DNA of 64,000 nucleotides from Pseudobacteroides sp. (lineage in GTDB: Bacteria > Bacillota > Clostridia > Acetivibrionales > DSM-2933). Numbering within the stretch: position 1 is the stretch's first letter; each line of letters starts with the position of its first letter. Below, in pieces: positions 15,152-24,410 of the stretch. The notes beneath the pieces are model-generated. The model did no database searches. It had not been told where the DNA came from and saw only the letters and a list, made by a program, of their open reading frames with translations. The position numbers and the translations under genes were made by a program. The DNA lies in the NCBI RefSeq assembly GCF_036567765.1, contig NZ_DATCTU010000007.1:62001-126000 (forward strand), given 5' to 3'.

Positions 15152-16280
15152 TCACGCAGACCTTTCAGCATCGGGTTCTCACAGGTGGCTAAACTGTCTA
15201 CCATCTGCCATGTTGGAGAAATGTTTTGAAAAAAAGGAAAGCACGGCTGCTGCTGAAGGTACTGCCGCTCATGCGCTTTGTGAACACAAACTGCGGAAGG
15301 CACTACATATAAGGAGCAAGCGTCCTGTTTCAGAGTTTGATTCTGACGAAATGGAAGAACACAGTGACAGCTATGTGGAGTTTGTATTGGAGCAATTGGA
15401 ACTGGCAAAGCAGGATTGCAAAGATCCAATTGTGATAATTGAACAGCAACTTGATTTCTCACGTTATGTGCCTCAAGGCTTTGGTACGGTTGACTGTATC
15501 ATCATTGCAGACAAAAAACTGCACATTATCGATTTTAAATATGGTATGGGAGTGCTTGTGGATTCGGTAGAAAATCCGCAGATGAAATTGTATGCACTAG
15601 GCGCTTTGGAAATCTATGACAGCCTTTATGATTTTAAAGAGGTGTCAATGAGCATCTTCCAGCCACGAAGAGAGAATGTCAGCACATGGACTATTTCTGT
15701 GGAAGAATTAACGGACTGGGCGGAAAAAGAACTGAAACCAAAGGCTCAAATAGCTATTAAGGGCGAGGGGGAATACCAACCCGGTGAGTGGTGTACTTTC
15801 TGCCGTGCAGCTATCAAGTGCCGTGCAAGAGCAGAGGAAAATTTAAAACTGGCTCAATTGGAGTTCAAGCTACCCCCTTTGCTCTCGGATTCTGAAATTG
15901 AAGAGGTCCTTGAAAAGCTACCTGACCTTACAAAATGGGCAAATGAAATCATGGCCTACGCAATGGACGCCGCCATCAATCATGGCAAGCTGTGGAACGG
16001 TTTTAAGGTAGTAGAGGGTCGATCTGTACGTAAGTACAAGGATGAAGAAGCTGTGGCAGAAACAGCCAAGGCCAATGGATATAAGGACATCTACTGTCAG
16101 AGCCTTATTACATTAACCGAAATGCAGAAACTGATGGGCAAGAAAAAATTTGAAGAGGTTCTCGGTGATCTCATTTATAAACCACCGGGCAAGCCTACAC
16201 TGGTTCCAATAACGGATAAACGTGCGGCTATCAATGTATCAGATGTAAAAAACGAATTTAACGAAATTATGGAGGATTAA
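15141..16280 (+). CDS. DUF2800 protein, PD-(D/E)XK (Cas4/RecB-like) exonuclease
   Basis: This 379-residue protein carries the RecB/Cas4-like nuclease motifs: GTAAHALCEHKL in the first 60 residues, GTVDCIIIAD near 118-127 and IIDFKYG near 133-139 (catalytic D and D-x-K). Cysteines in WCTFCRAAIKCRA near 217-228 probably bind an iron-sulfur cluster. DUF2800 proteins are standard in Firmicutes phages with their own polymerase and are thought to process DNA ends during recombination-dependent replication. The gene is packed tightly between its neighbours and ends four bases before the DUF2815 gene. Confidence 0.85.
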   Translation: MGNSHADLSASGSHRWLNCLPSAMLEKCFEKKESTAAAEGTAAHALCEHKLRKALHIRSKRPVSEFDSDEMEEHSDSYVEFVLEQLELAKQDCKDPIVIIEQQLDFSRYVPQGFGTVDCIIIADKKLHIIDFKYGMGVLVDSVENPQMKLYALGALEIYDSLYDFKEVSMSIFQPRRENVSTWTISVEELTDWAEKELKPKAQIAIKGEGEYQPGEWCTFCRAAIKCRARAEENLKLAQLEFKLPPLLSDSEIEEVLEKLPDLTKWANEIMAYAMDAAINHGKLWNGFKVVEGRSVRKYKDEEAVAETAKANGYKDIYCQSLITLTEMQKLMGKKKFEEVLGDLIYKPPGKPTLVPITDKRAAINVSDVKNEFNEIMED

Positions 16281-16284
16281 TATT

Positions 16285-16833
16285 ATGAAAAATCAGACTA
16301 ATACAAAAGTTATCACAGGTAAAAACACTCGCCTTTCCTACTTCCACGGCTGGGAGCCAGTATCAATTAACGGCGGTGCGGAGAAATTTAGTGTATCGGT
16401 ACTTATTCCAAAGGATGACATCGAAACCATCAACGCAATCAATGCGGCAATTGATGCTGCAATCGAAGAAGGTATTTCTAAGTTTGGCGGTAAAAAGCCA
16501 AACAAGTCAGCTATTAAAATTCCTCTTCGTGACGGGGATGTGGAACGTGACGATGATGCCTATAAGGGACATTACTTCGTTAATGCCAACAGCACTACCG
16601 CTCCTCAGATTGTGGATAAAGCTGTCAGACCGATTCTTGATAGGGGTGAAGTTTACAGCGGCTGCTATGCAAGAGTATCGTTGAACTTCTACGCTTTCAA
16701 CTCCAACGGAAATAAGGGTGTTGCCTGCGGTTTGGGTAACATTCAGAAAGTCAGGGACGGAGAGCCTTTGGGCGGTAGAACCAATGCTGCTGATGATTTC
16801 ACTACTGTTGAGGATGATGATTTCTTGGCATAA
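16285..16833 (+). CDS. DUF2815 protein, probable single-strand DNA-binding protein
   Basis: This 182-residue protein shows the DUF2815 pattern: TGKNTRLSYFHGWEP at the start, KFSVSVLIPKDD, GHYFVNANS and GEVYSGCYARVSLNFYAFN, then an acidic C-terminal tail (DDFTTVEDDDFLA). An OB-fold followed by an acidic tail is the design of single-strand DNA-binding proteins, where the tail recruits partners. It always travels with DUF2800 nuclease and a family A polymerase, as here, so it likely coats single-stranded phage DNA. Confidence 0.8.
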   Translation: MKNQTNTKVITGKNTRLSYFHGWEPVSINGGAEKFSVSVLIPKDDIETINAINAAIDAAIEEGISKFGGKKPNKSAIKIPLRDGDVERDDDAYKGHYFVNANSTTAPQIVDKAVRPILDRGEVYSGCYARVSLNFYAFNSNGNKGVACGLGNIQKVRDGEPLGGRTNAADDFTTVEDDDFLA

Positions 16834-16911
16834 TTGCAAAATAACTGTACGGACGGGGTGACGGAGGATTATCTTCGTCACCTTGTTCGCTTTGAAAGGG
16901 TGGTTATATAA

Positions 16912-18852
16912 ATGAAATCCATATCAATTGATATTGAGTCATTTTCTAGTGTGAATCTACAAAAGTCAGGAGTTTACCGCTATGCCGAAAGCAGTGATTT
17001 TGAAATCATGTTGTTTGGATATTCCGTAGATGGTGGTGATATAAAGGTTGTTGACCTTGCTCGTGGTGAAACGATACCGGAGGAAATAATGAATGCACTT
17101 TCTGATAATGCCGTTCAAAAATGGGCATTCAATGCTCAGTTTGAGCGTATATGCTTATCCAGATTCCTCGGTATGCAAACAGGACGTTATCTTGAACCAA
17201 CATCATGGCATTGCACTATGGTGTGGTCGGCAACATTGGGTTTGCCTCTTTCTTTGGAGGGTGTCGGTGCTGTGCTTGGTCTTGAGAAACAAAAATTAAG
17301 CGAGGGTAAAAACCTTATTCGATACTTCTGTGTCCCTTGCACTGCCACAAAAATTAATGGTGGTCGAACTAGAAATCTGCCAGAGCATGATACCGATAAA
17401 TGGCAGCAGTTTAAATCATACAACCTGCGTGATGTTGAAGTGGAGTTGGCAATACAAGAGAAATTATCCAAGTTTCCAGTGCAGGATGCTATTTGGAATG
17501 AATATCATCTGGACCAGGAAATAAATGACCGTGGCATTGGTGTTGACATGACTTTTGTGAAGCAGGCTATAGCCATTGATGATTATTCTAACAAAAAGCT
17601 GACGGCACTTATGCAAGAAGCGACAAATCTCGACAATCCGAATTCTGTATTGCAAATGAAGAATTGGCTTGCAGATAACGGATTGGAAACAGATACCCTT
17701 GGGAAAAAGGCTGTGGCAGAGATGATAAAAACTGCACCAGAACAACTGGGAGAGGTATTGGAACTGCGTCAACAACTGGCAAAGTCCAGTGTAAAGAAAT
17801 ATACGGCAATGCAAAATGTAGTCTGCAAGGATCACCGTGCAAGAGGTATGTTTCAATTTTACGGTGCAAATCGCACAGGACGCTTTAGTGGCAGGCTTAT
17901 ACAATTACAGAATTTACCCCAAAACCATATGCCCGATTTGGAGCAGGCTCGGAGTTTGGTATGCAGTGGCAACTTTGATGCCCTGAACCTTCTTTATGAT
18001 TCTGTCCCGGATGTGTTATCAGAACTCATTCGCACTTCATTTGTGCCACAAAACAACAGGAAATATATTGTGGCAGACTTCGCTGCAATTGAGGCTCGTG
18101 TTATTGCTTGGCTTGCAGGAGAACAGTGGAGGCTCGATGTGTTTGCAGACGGTGGAGATATTTACTGCAGTAGTGCAAGCAGGATGTTCCATGTCCCTGT
18201 TGAGAAAAACGGTACCAATGGCCACTTAAGACAAAAAGGAAAAATTTCGGAATTAGCCTTGGGTTATGGAGGCTCCGTTGGTGCCTTAAAAGCTATGGGC
18301 GCACTTGAAATGGGCCTTGCAGAAGATGAATTGCAGCCACTGGTTAAGGCGTGGAGAGATTCCAATCCTAATATTACAAAGCTGTGGTGGGATGTTGACC
18401 GTGTAGTAAAAAACTGTGTAAAAAATCGCATACCCGATGAAATTAATGGTATTGGAGTCAGTTATAAAAGTGGAATGCTGTTTATTACACTCCCATCCGG
18501 AAGACGGCTTTGTTATGTGAAACCTCGCATGGGTGTAAATGTATTTGGTGGTGAGTCTGTTAACTATGAGGGCATTGGAGCCACAAAAAAGTGGGAGAGG
18601 TTGGAAAGTTATGGCCCGAAATTCGTGGAAAACATAGTTCAGGCTATCAGCCGTGATATTTTGTGCTATGCATTGAAGAATCTTTGCAACTATAGAATTG
18701 TGGGGCATGTGCATGATGAAATTATCATAGAGGCTGACCATAATGTTAAGCTGGCGGATGTTTGTGAAAAGATGGGTAGAACACCTCTGTGGGCAAAAGG
18801 CCTGCTGCTTCGTGCCGATGGATTTGAATGTCAATTTTATAAAAAAGATTAA
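16912..18852 (+). CDS. Phage DNA polymerase, family A, with 3'-5' exonuclease
   Basis: This is a 646-residue polymerase. The N-terminal proofreading domain starts with SIDIES (Asp5, Glu7) and continues with the NAQFER segment. Polymerase motif A is DFAAIEARV (Asp389), motif B is in GKISELALGYGGSVGALK (core KISELALGYGG), and motif C is HDE at 601-603. It lacks the 5'-3' exonuclease of bacterial PolI, as usual for phage enzymes. The ATG follows AAAGGGTGG. Together with the primase-helicase, DUF2800/2815 and SNF2 genes it gives the phage a nearly complete replisome. Confidence 0.93.
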   Translation: MKSISIDIESFSSVNLQKSGVYRYAESSDFEIMLFGYSVDGGDIKVVDLARGETIPEEIMNALSDNAVQKWAFNAQFERICLSRFLGMQTGRYLEPTSWHCTMVWSATLGLPLSLEGVGAVLGLEKQKLSEGKNLIRYFCVPCTATKINGGRTRNLPEHDTDKWQQFKSYNLRDVEVELAIQEKLSKFPVQDAIWNEYHLDQEINDRGIGVDMTFVKQAIAIDDYSNKKLTALMQEATNLDNPNSVLQMKNWLADNGLETDTLGKKAVAEMIKTAPEQLGEVLELRQQLAKSSVKKYTAMQNVVCKDHRARGMFQFYGANRTGRFSGRLIQLQNLPQNHMPDLEQARSLVCSGNFDALNLLYDSVPDVLSELIRTSFVPQNNRKYIVADFAAIEARVIAWLAGEQWRLDVFADGGDIYCSSASRMFHVPVEKNGTNGHLRQKGKISELALGYGGSVGALKAMGALEMGLAEDELQPLVKAWRDSNPNITKLWWDVDRVVKNCVKNRIPDEINGIGVSYKSGMLFITLPSGRRLCYVKPRMGVNVFGGESVNYEGIGATKKWERLESYGPKFVENIVQAISRDILCYALKNLCNYRIVGHVHDEIIIEADHNVKLADVCEKMGRTPLWAKGLLLRADGFECQFYKKD

Positions 18853-18868
18853 TTATAAATATTTTTTT

Positions 18869-18946
18869 AGCAGGGGGTTAAAAACTCCTTGCTTTTTTTT
18901 GACTGGGATTTAGGAAGGTAGAGACCTTCAAATAAATCTCAGGAGG
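18869..18946 (+). promoter_or_regulatory. Leader module 2: terminator, GACTG, long hairpin, Shine-Dalgarno
   Basis: AGCAGGGGGTT pairs with AACTCCTTGCT (18869-18892) and runs into eight Ts ending at 18900. GACTG follows directly (18901-18905). GGGATTTA (18905-18912) pairs with TAAATCTC (18933-18940), and inside it GAAGGT (18914-18919) pairs with ACCTTC (18924-18929). AGGAGG comes right after the stem (18941-18946), ten bases before ATG 18956. Confidence 0.7.
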
Positions 18947-18955
18947 TAATTCGTA

Positions 18956-19717
18956 ATGAACGAATTAATCAGAATCAGTTTTGACAGTGACCGCCCTACT
19001 GTGAGTGGACGAGAATTATATGCTGCTTTGGAAGTGGGGACAAAATATGCAGACTGGATGAAACGTATGTGTGAGTACGGATTTGCAGAAGGAAGTGACT
19101 ATAAAACTTGCTTCTCAAATTTGGGAAGCGAGATGCATGGAGGTCAGAACAAGGTAGATCATCAACTTACTGTTGATATGGCAAAGCAACTTTGTATGAT
19201 TCAGCGTACTGAGGTTGGCAGAAAGTTCCGTCAGTATTTCATCAAAGTAGAAGAGGCATGGAACTCGCCAGAGGCTGTTATGGCAAGGGCATTACAGTTT
19301 GCAAATAATCAACTTGCATTGATGAAAAAGCAAAATGCAGAACTTGTTGATACTGTGGCAATTCAGAATCAGCAGATTACAGAGATGAAACCGAAAGCCA
19401 GTTATTACGATGTGGTGCTTAACTGTAAAGACCTTATTTCTACATCAGCAATTGCAAAGGATTATGGGAAATCAGCAATTTGGATGAATCGTTATCTTCA
19501 TGAAAAAGGTGTGCAGTTCAAGCAAGGTGAGATTTGGCTGTTGTATCAGAAGTTTGCTGAAAAAGGGTATACCAGCACCAAAACCCACAGTTATTTGGGA
19601 ACTCAAGGTGATCAACATATCAAGGTTCATACCTATTGGACACAAAAAGGGAGACTTTTCATTTACGGATTAATGAAGGCAGATGGAATGCCTCCACTAA
19701 TTGAACAGGAGGTGTAA
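18956..19717 (+). CDS. Phage antirepressor (AntA-type plus KilA-C domain)
   Basis: This 253-residue protein starts with an AntA/AntB-like domain (SGRELYAALEVGTKYADWMKRM core; YFIKVEEAWNSPEAVMARALQFANNQ) and ends with a KilA-C DNA-binding domain (KDLISTSAIAKDYGKSAIWMNRYLHEKGVQF core). Such proteins counter repressors and move the phage towards lytic growth. It has its own terminated-leader module, so its synthesis is probably regulated apart from the polymerase. A CI-type repressor is not evident in the prophage proper, so its target is unknown. Confidence 0.88.
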   Translation: MNELIRISFDSDRPTVSGRELYAALEVGTKYADWMKRMCEYGFAEGSDYKTCFSNLGSEMHGGQNKVDHQLTVDMAKQLCMIQRTEVGRKFRQYFIKVEEAWNSPEAVMARALQFANNQLALMKKQNAELVDTVAIQNQQITEMKPKASYYDVVLNCKDLISTSAIAKDYGKSAIWMNRYLHEKGVQFKQGEIWLLYQKFAEKGYTSTKTHSYLGTQGDQHIKVHTYWTQKGRLFIYGLMKADGMPPLIEQEV

Positions 19718-19721
19718 CAGG

Positions 19722-20162
19722 ATGGGTATTGATAAGTTCAATCACGAAGGGTACTTTGACCCAACCACATATGAGGCTCTTACCAATATCCACCGTGAGG
19801 AGATGGTAGCTGATAAAAAGGCTGCCTATCGCCCTTTGGTGTATGTGTGTAGCCCGTATGCAGGAGATATTGAAAACAATGTAAACAATGCCAAGAGGTA
19901 TAGTAGATTCACAGCAGAACAAAGTGGTATTCCTGTCACTCCTCATCTTATGTATCCGCAGTTTATGGATGATGATATCGAGAAAGAACGGGAACTTGCA
20001 ATGCACTTTAATTATGTGTTGCTTGGAAAATGTAATGAGTTATGGGTCTTTGGCGGAGTTATCAGTAAGGGTATGGCTCGTGAAATTGGTGTAGCAAAGA
20101 AACGCAGAATGAAAATTAAATGGTTCAACTGGGAGATGAAGGAGGTTGAAGAATATGCTTAA
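19722..20162 (+). CDS. DUF4406/DUF7768-like nucleoside deoxyribosyltransferase-fold protein
   Basis: The 146-residue protein from ATG 19722 (site AGGAGGTG) contains YVCSPYAGDIENNVNNAKRY, then HLMYPQFMDDD and ELWVFGGVISKGMAREI. This is the pattern of a Rossmann-like nucleoside 2-deoxyribosyltransferase fold seen in phage DUF4406 proteins. These are presumed to act on nucleotides or their bases. The gene overlaps both neighbours slightly and sits between antirepressor and primase. The reaction is not known. Confidence 0.75.
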   Translation: MGIDKFNHEGYFDPTTYEALTNIHREEMVADKKAAYRPLVYVCSPYAGDIENNVNNAKRYSRFTAEQSGIPVTPHLMYPQFMDDDIEKERELAMHFNYVLLGKCNELWVFGGVISKGMAREIGVAKKRRMKIKWFNWEMKEVEEYA

Positions 20163-22404
20163 CTTCACTTTATACACTGCAGACTGCATTGGCAACAGTG
20201 CAAATTGTCTGTATCCCAATCAAGTGGTGGTTACTGACAAGGAAAGTTTTCTTGCAGCTATCTCCCATGACCATGTAACGGCAAGATATAAGAATAACTA
20301 TCGCAGCAATGATAATTTTATAAGTGCGGATAATGTGCCACTTGATTGTGATAATGACCACTCAGATGACCCCAAAGATTGGGTGACCTCAGTTGATGTT
20401 GCCACAGCATTTGAAAATGTACCTTTTGTGGTTGTTTACAGTAGAAATCATATGAAGCAAAAAGGTAATAGATCTGCCCGTCCAAGATTTCATGTGTATT
20501 TTATGACTCCAATGATAACAGACCCAGTAGAATATGCAGGATTAAAACAGAGAATTTCAGATGAGTTTCCTTACTTTGATAGCAAGGCTCTTGACATTGC
20601 CAGATTTCTTTATGGTACTGATAATGCCGAGGTTGAGATTTACAATGGCAATAAAAATATTGTTGAGTTTCTCAATGAAATGGCTTTTGAAAATTGGGAT
20701 AACGAACAGGAGCAAATCCCGGAGGGCAAGCGTAACAGCACCATGTCCCATTTTGCCGGGAAAATCATCAAGCGTTATGGCAATAACGAAGAGGCTTATG
20801 CTCGCTTTCTGAAAGTAGCTGAAAAGTGTGTTCCCCCACTTGATGAAATCGAACTGAAAGTCATATGGAACAGTGCTATTAATTTTGGAAAGCGTGTTGC
20901 CTCTCAAGAGGGGTACATTCCACCGGAGCAATATAACACTAACTCATTGTTAAAGCCGGATGATTTCTCTGATGTGGGTCAGGCGGTTGTTCTTGCAAGG
21001 GAGTATATCAACGCACTCAGGTATTCACCTGCAACAGACTATATCGTATATAACGGCAGTTTTTGGGAGGAATCAAAACCCAAGTCGCAGGCGGTAGCAC
21101 AGGAACTTACTACCAGACAGCTTGAGGAGGCTGAAGCAGAAATAAAAAAAGCAATGGCTGAAATGCTTAAAAACGGTGCGGCAGAAATATTGGTGGCAAT
21201 GGGAGCAAAGAAGGCAGCTAATGCTTTTAATAAACAACAGGGACACACATTTGATGTTTACGAGGCGGCAACGGCTTATAGGAACTATGCCATTAAACGC
21301 AGGGATTCTAAATATATTACATCAGCATTAAAAGAGGCTCGTCCACAGCTTTTAATTGAGCAACGGACACTTGATTCAGATGAATTTTTGTTGAATACAC
21401 CCTCTGCTACTTATGATTTGCGAAAAGGTGCGGGTGTTTTAATGGAGCATGACTCCCTACACTTTATTACAAAACAAACAACGGTGGACCCCGGTAATGA
21501 AGGTGCAGAAATATGGGAGGATGCATTAAAGACATTTTTCTGCAATGATGCAGAACTCACCCAGTATGTTCAGAAAATCGTGGGTCTTTCCGCAATTGGC
21601 AAGGTATATGTGGAGGCATTGATTATTGCTTATGGTGAGGGGCGAAATGGCAAGTCCACTTTTTGGAATGTAGTGTCCAGAGTTCTTGGTACATATAGCG
21701 GAAATATTTCTGCAGATATGCTTACCGTAGGTTGTCATAGGAATGTGAAACCAGAACTTGCAGAGGCAAAGGGCAAAAGATTATTGATTGCTGCTGAACT
21801 CGAAGAAGGGATGCGCCTTAACACCTCAAATGTAAAACAACTCTGCTCCACAGATGAAATATATGCAGAAAAGAAATATAAAGATCCCTTCAGCTATACT
21901 CCCAGCCACACATTGGTGCTATATACCAATCACCTGCCAAAGGTTGGGGCGATTGATAAAGGCACATGGCGAAGGCTCATTGTGATTCCTTTTCATGCAA
22001 AGATCGAAGGCAAGCAGGATGTGAAGAACTATGCGGATTATCTTTTTGAGAATGCAGGTGGTGCAGTTCTCGCTTGGGTGATCGAGGGTGCAAAAAAGGT
22101 AATCGAAGACAATTATAAAATCGAACCTCCTCAAAAGGTAAAGGATGCCATTCAGGCATACAAGGACAACAATGACTGGCTTTCACATTTTTTCATGGAA
22201 CGTTGTGAAGTTGATGAAACATACTCGGCAAAGTCCGGAGAGGTTTATAACGAGTATCGTTCTTTCTGTATGCAGACGGGTGAATATATCCGCAGTACGA
22301 CAGATTTTTATACTGCACTTGATGTAGAGGGTTTTGAAAGACGCAGGACCCCTAAAGGTGTCTTTATTAAAGGGTTTAGGCTGAAATCTGAATTTCTGGA
22401 ATAA
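20155..22404 (+). CDS. Primase-helicase, D5/P4 family
   Basis: This protein of 749 residues starts at ATG 20155 after AAGGAGG. The N-terminal half has the primase-like domain (DNVPLDCDNDHSDDPKDW, acidic metal site; GNRSARPRFHVYFM) and a linker helix region. The C-terminal half is a superfamily 3-like helicase with Walker A GEGRNGKST (494-502), the B motif in KRLLIAAELEEG and a sensor in LYTNHLPKV. The end carries a D5/DUF5906-type winged helix. It primes and unwinds phage DNA for the family A polymerase. Confidence 0.92.
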   Translation: MLNFTLYTADCIGNSANCLYPNQVVVTDKESFLAAISHDHVTARYKNNYRSNDNFISADNVPLDCDNDHSDDPKDWVTSVDVATAFENVPFVVVYSRNHMKQKGNRSARPRFHVYFMTPMITDPVEYAGLKQRISDEFPYFDSKALDIARFLYGTDNAEVEIYNGNKNIVEFLNEMAFENWDNEQEQIPEGKRNSTMSHFAGKIIKRYGNNEEAYARFLKVAEKCVPPLDEIELKVIWNSAINFGKRVASQEGYIPPEQYNTNSLLKPDDFSDVGQAVVLAREYINALRYSPATDYIVYNGSFWEESKPKSQAVAQELTTRQLEEAEAEIKKAMAEMLKNGAAEILVAMGAKKAANAFNKQQGHTFDVYEAATAYRNYAIKRRDSKYITSALKEARPQLLIEQRTLDSDEFLLNTPSATYDLRKGAGVLMEHDSLHFITKQTTVDPGNEGAEIWEDALKTFFCNDAELTQYVQKIVGLSAIGKVYVEALIIAYGEGRNGKSTFWNVVSRVLGTYSGNISADMLTVGCHRNVKPELAEAKGKRLLIAAELEEGMRLNTSNVKQLCSTDEIYAEKKYKDPFSYTPSHTLVLYTNHLPKVGAIDKGTWRRLIVIPFHAKIEGKQDVKNYADYLFENAGGAVLAWVIEGAKKVIEDNYKIEPPQKVKDAIQAYKDNNDWLSHFFMERCEVDETYSAKSGEVYNEYRSFCMQTGEYIRSTTDFYTALDVEGFERRRTPKGVFIKGFRLKSEFLE

Positions 22405-22420
22405 GACAGTTTTTATAAAT

Positions 22421-22513
22421 ATGTAGGTCATGATGGTCTATTATATAACTTTTCTTAAGAAATAAAAATTTTACTATATATAAAGTTAGGAAAATGCCAT
22501 TCAAGACCTACAT
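22421..22513. repeat. Long-range inverted repeat in the primase/VRR-NUC gap
   Basis: ATGTAGGTC (22421-22429) matches GACCTACAT (22505-22513). The 75 bases between are very AT-rich (TTTTACTATATATAAAG). This could be a hairpin-closed promoter region or a replication-related element; no gene is present. Confidence 0.5.
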
Positions 22514-22556
22514 AAACACCCCTCAATTATTCACTGATGCTTGAAGGAGGCAGAAA

Positions 22557-22838
22557 ATGCTTGAAAAAGAAATAGAAAAAAAGCTGGTAACAGCAGTGAA
22601 AAATATGGGAGGTATCTGCCCCAAGTTTGTATCTCCCGGTTTGGATGGAGTGCCTGACCGTTTGGTGCTTTTACCTCAAGGGAAGTTTGCATTTGTTGAA
22701 ATAAAAGCACCACAGAAGAAATTAAGGCCTTTGCAAGTAAAACGAAAAAGGCAACTGGAGCAGCTAGGTTTTTTAGTTTACTGCATTGACGATATCGCAC
22801 AGATTGGAGGGGTTCTAAGTGAAATACAATCCTCATGA
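22557..22838 (+). CDS. VRR-NUC domain nuclease
   Basis: This 93-residue single-domain protein has the VRR-NUC fold: LEKEIEKKLVTAVKNMGG, then PGLDGVPDRLVLLPQGK (catalytic Asp) and FVEIKAP (E-x-K), ending with the QLGF...CID strand. Stand-alone VRR-NUC enzymes in phages are structure-specific nucleases, often coupled with a SNF2 helicase. The next gene is exactly that and overlaps by 20 bases. AAGGAGG precedes the ATG. Confidence 0.9.
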   Translation: MLEKEIEKKLVTAVKNMGGICPKFVSPGLDGVPDRLVLLPQGKFAFVEIKAPQKKLRPLQVKRKRQLEQLGFLVYCIDDIAQIGGVLSEIQSS

Positions 22839-24177
22839 TTATCAGACTTTTGCAACAAGATTCATATTAGAACACCCAATCTCAGCGGTACTGCTTGATA
22901 TGGGACTTGGCAAGAGCGTTATAACTCTAACAGCAATTTTTGACCTTTGCCTGGATTTCTTTGAAACCTGCAAAGTTCTTGTTATTGCGCCACTTAGGGT
23001 TGCAAGGGATACATGGCCTGCAGAAATTGAAAAATGGGATCACCTAAAAGGTCTTACATTTTCAGTGGCAGTAGGCAGCGAGATTCAACGAAAAGCGGCA
23101 CTCATGCAAAAAGTTCATATCCACCTTATTAATCGTGAGAATGTGGACTGGCTGATAAATGAAAGTGACTTACCATTTGACTATGACATGGTGGTCATAG
23201 ATGAGTTATCTTCCTTCAAATCCTATAGTGCAAAAAGGTTCAAAAGCCTTATGAAAGTTAGACCTACGGTAAAACGCATTGTTGGTTTGACTGGGACTCC
23301 CTCCAGTAATGGTTTGATGGATTTATGGGCAGAGTTCAGGCTCCTTGATATGGGCAAGCGACTTGGAAGATTTATCACTCACTACCGCAGCAACTTCTTT
23401 GACCCCGACAAACGTAATCAGCAGATGGTGTTTAGCTATAAACCGAAGGTTGGTGCTGAAGATGCAATCTATCGCCTTATTTCAGACATCACAATCAGTA
23501 TGAAGAGTACCGATTATTTGCAAATGCCGGAATGTTTAAACAACCGAGTAGAAGTCACTCTTTCAGAAAAGGAACTCAAAGCCTATAACAGCTTGAAGCA
23601 GGACTTGGTATTATCCCTTAAGGGTGAGGAGATTGATGCAGTCAATGCGGCAGCACTTTCCAATAAACTATGCCAAATGGCAAATGGTGCTGTGTATGGT
23701 GAGAGCAAGCAGGTCTTTCAAATACACGATCGCAAGCTGGATGCCCTTGAGGATTTATTGGAATCCGCCAATGGCAAGCCTGTTTTAGTAGCTTACTGGT
23801 TTAAACATGATTTAGATAGAATTCAAAAGCGATTCAAAGTTCGTGAGATTAAGACTTCCAAAGACATCTCCGACTGGAACAATGGCAATATTTCTGTAGC
23901 TGTTATCCATCCTGCCTCTGCAGGACATGGACTTAATCTTCAAAGTGGAGGCTCCACTTTGATATGGTTTGGACTGACTTGGAGCCTTGAACTTTACCAA
24001 CAGACCAATGCCCGTCTTTGGCGGCAAGGTCAAACATCGGATACTGTTGTAATACACCACATCATAACAAAAGACACCATTGACGAACGGATTATGATGG
24101 CACTTGAGAAAAAAGATAAAGCACAATCTGCACTGATTGCTGCAGTAAAAGCCAGTTTGGAAGGAGTTAATGTATGA
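22819..24177 (+). CDS. SNF2-family DNA helicase/translocase
   Basis: This 452-residue protein starts at GTG. Helicase motifs in order are LLDMGLGKSVITL (Walker A), VLVIAPLRVARDTW (Ia), VVIDELSSFKSY (DExx), GLTGTPSSN (III), then in the second lobe AGHGLNLQSGGS and QTNARLWRQGQ (V and VI). The compact form without accessory domains is the phage type. It works with the overlapping VRR-NUC protein, probably on recombination or replication intermediates. Confidence 0.92.
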   Translation: MKYNPHDYQTFATRFILEHPISAVLLDMGLGKSVITLTAIFDLCLDFFETCKVLVIAPLRVARDTWPAEIEKWDHLKGLTFSVAVGSEIQRKAALMQKVHIHLINRENVDWLINESDLPFDYDMVVIDELSSFKSYSAKRFKSLMKVRPTVKRIVGLTGTPSSNGLMDLWAEFRLLDMGKRLGRFITHYRSNFFDPDKRNQQMVFSYKPKVGAEDAIYRLISDITISMKSTDYLQMPECLNNRVEVTLSEKELKAYNSLKQDLVLSLKGEEIDAVNAAALSNKLCQMANGAVYGESKQVFQIHDRKLDALEDLLESANGKPVLVAYWFKHDLDRIQKRFKVREIKTSKDISDWNNGNISVAVIHPASAGHGLNLQSGGSTLIWFGLTWSLELYQQTNARLWRQGQTSDTVVIHHIITKDTIDERIMMALEKKDKAQSALIAAVKASLEGVNV

Positions 24178-24410
24178 ACGATAATTATCAAAATTTAGCG
24201 AATGCCATTGTGTTATCGGCAGTTAATGATTATAGAAAAGGACTGCAAACACTTACACTTTACCCTAAAGATAGAACTGCAAAGTACCAAATAAAGCAAA
24301 TTGAACAGTTTTTTCGTTCAGAGTTCTACAAGCTGCTTACTGGTATTGATGGTGAAATGCTTATCGGTAAACTGAACGAAGAAATGAAAAATAAGGGGGT
24401 AGCGATATGA
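24174..24410 (+). CDS. Small phage protein, 78 aa
   Basis: It overlaps the SNF2 stop and the next gene's start by four bases each (ATGA type), so it is part of one translational chain. The sequence (MNDNYQNLANAIVLSAVNDY...) is helical and charged, with QIKQIEQFFRSEFYKLLTGIDGEML in its second half (core FFRSEFYKLLTG). Similar small proteins regularly stand between SNF2 helicase and DUF1492 genes. Function is unknown. Confidence 0.65.
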   Translation: MNDNYQNLANAIVLSAVNDYRKGLQTLTLYPKDRTAKYQIKQIEQFFRSEFYKLLTGIDGEMLIGKLNEEMKNKGVAI

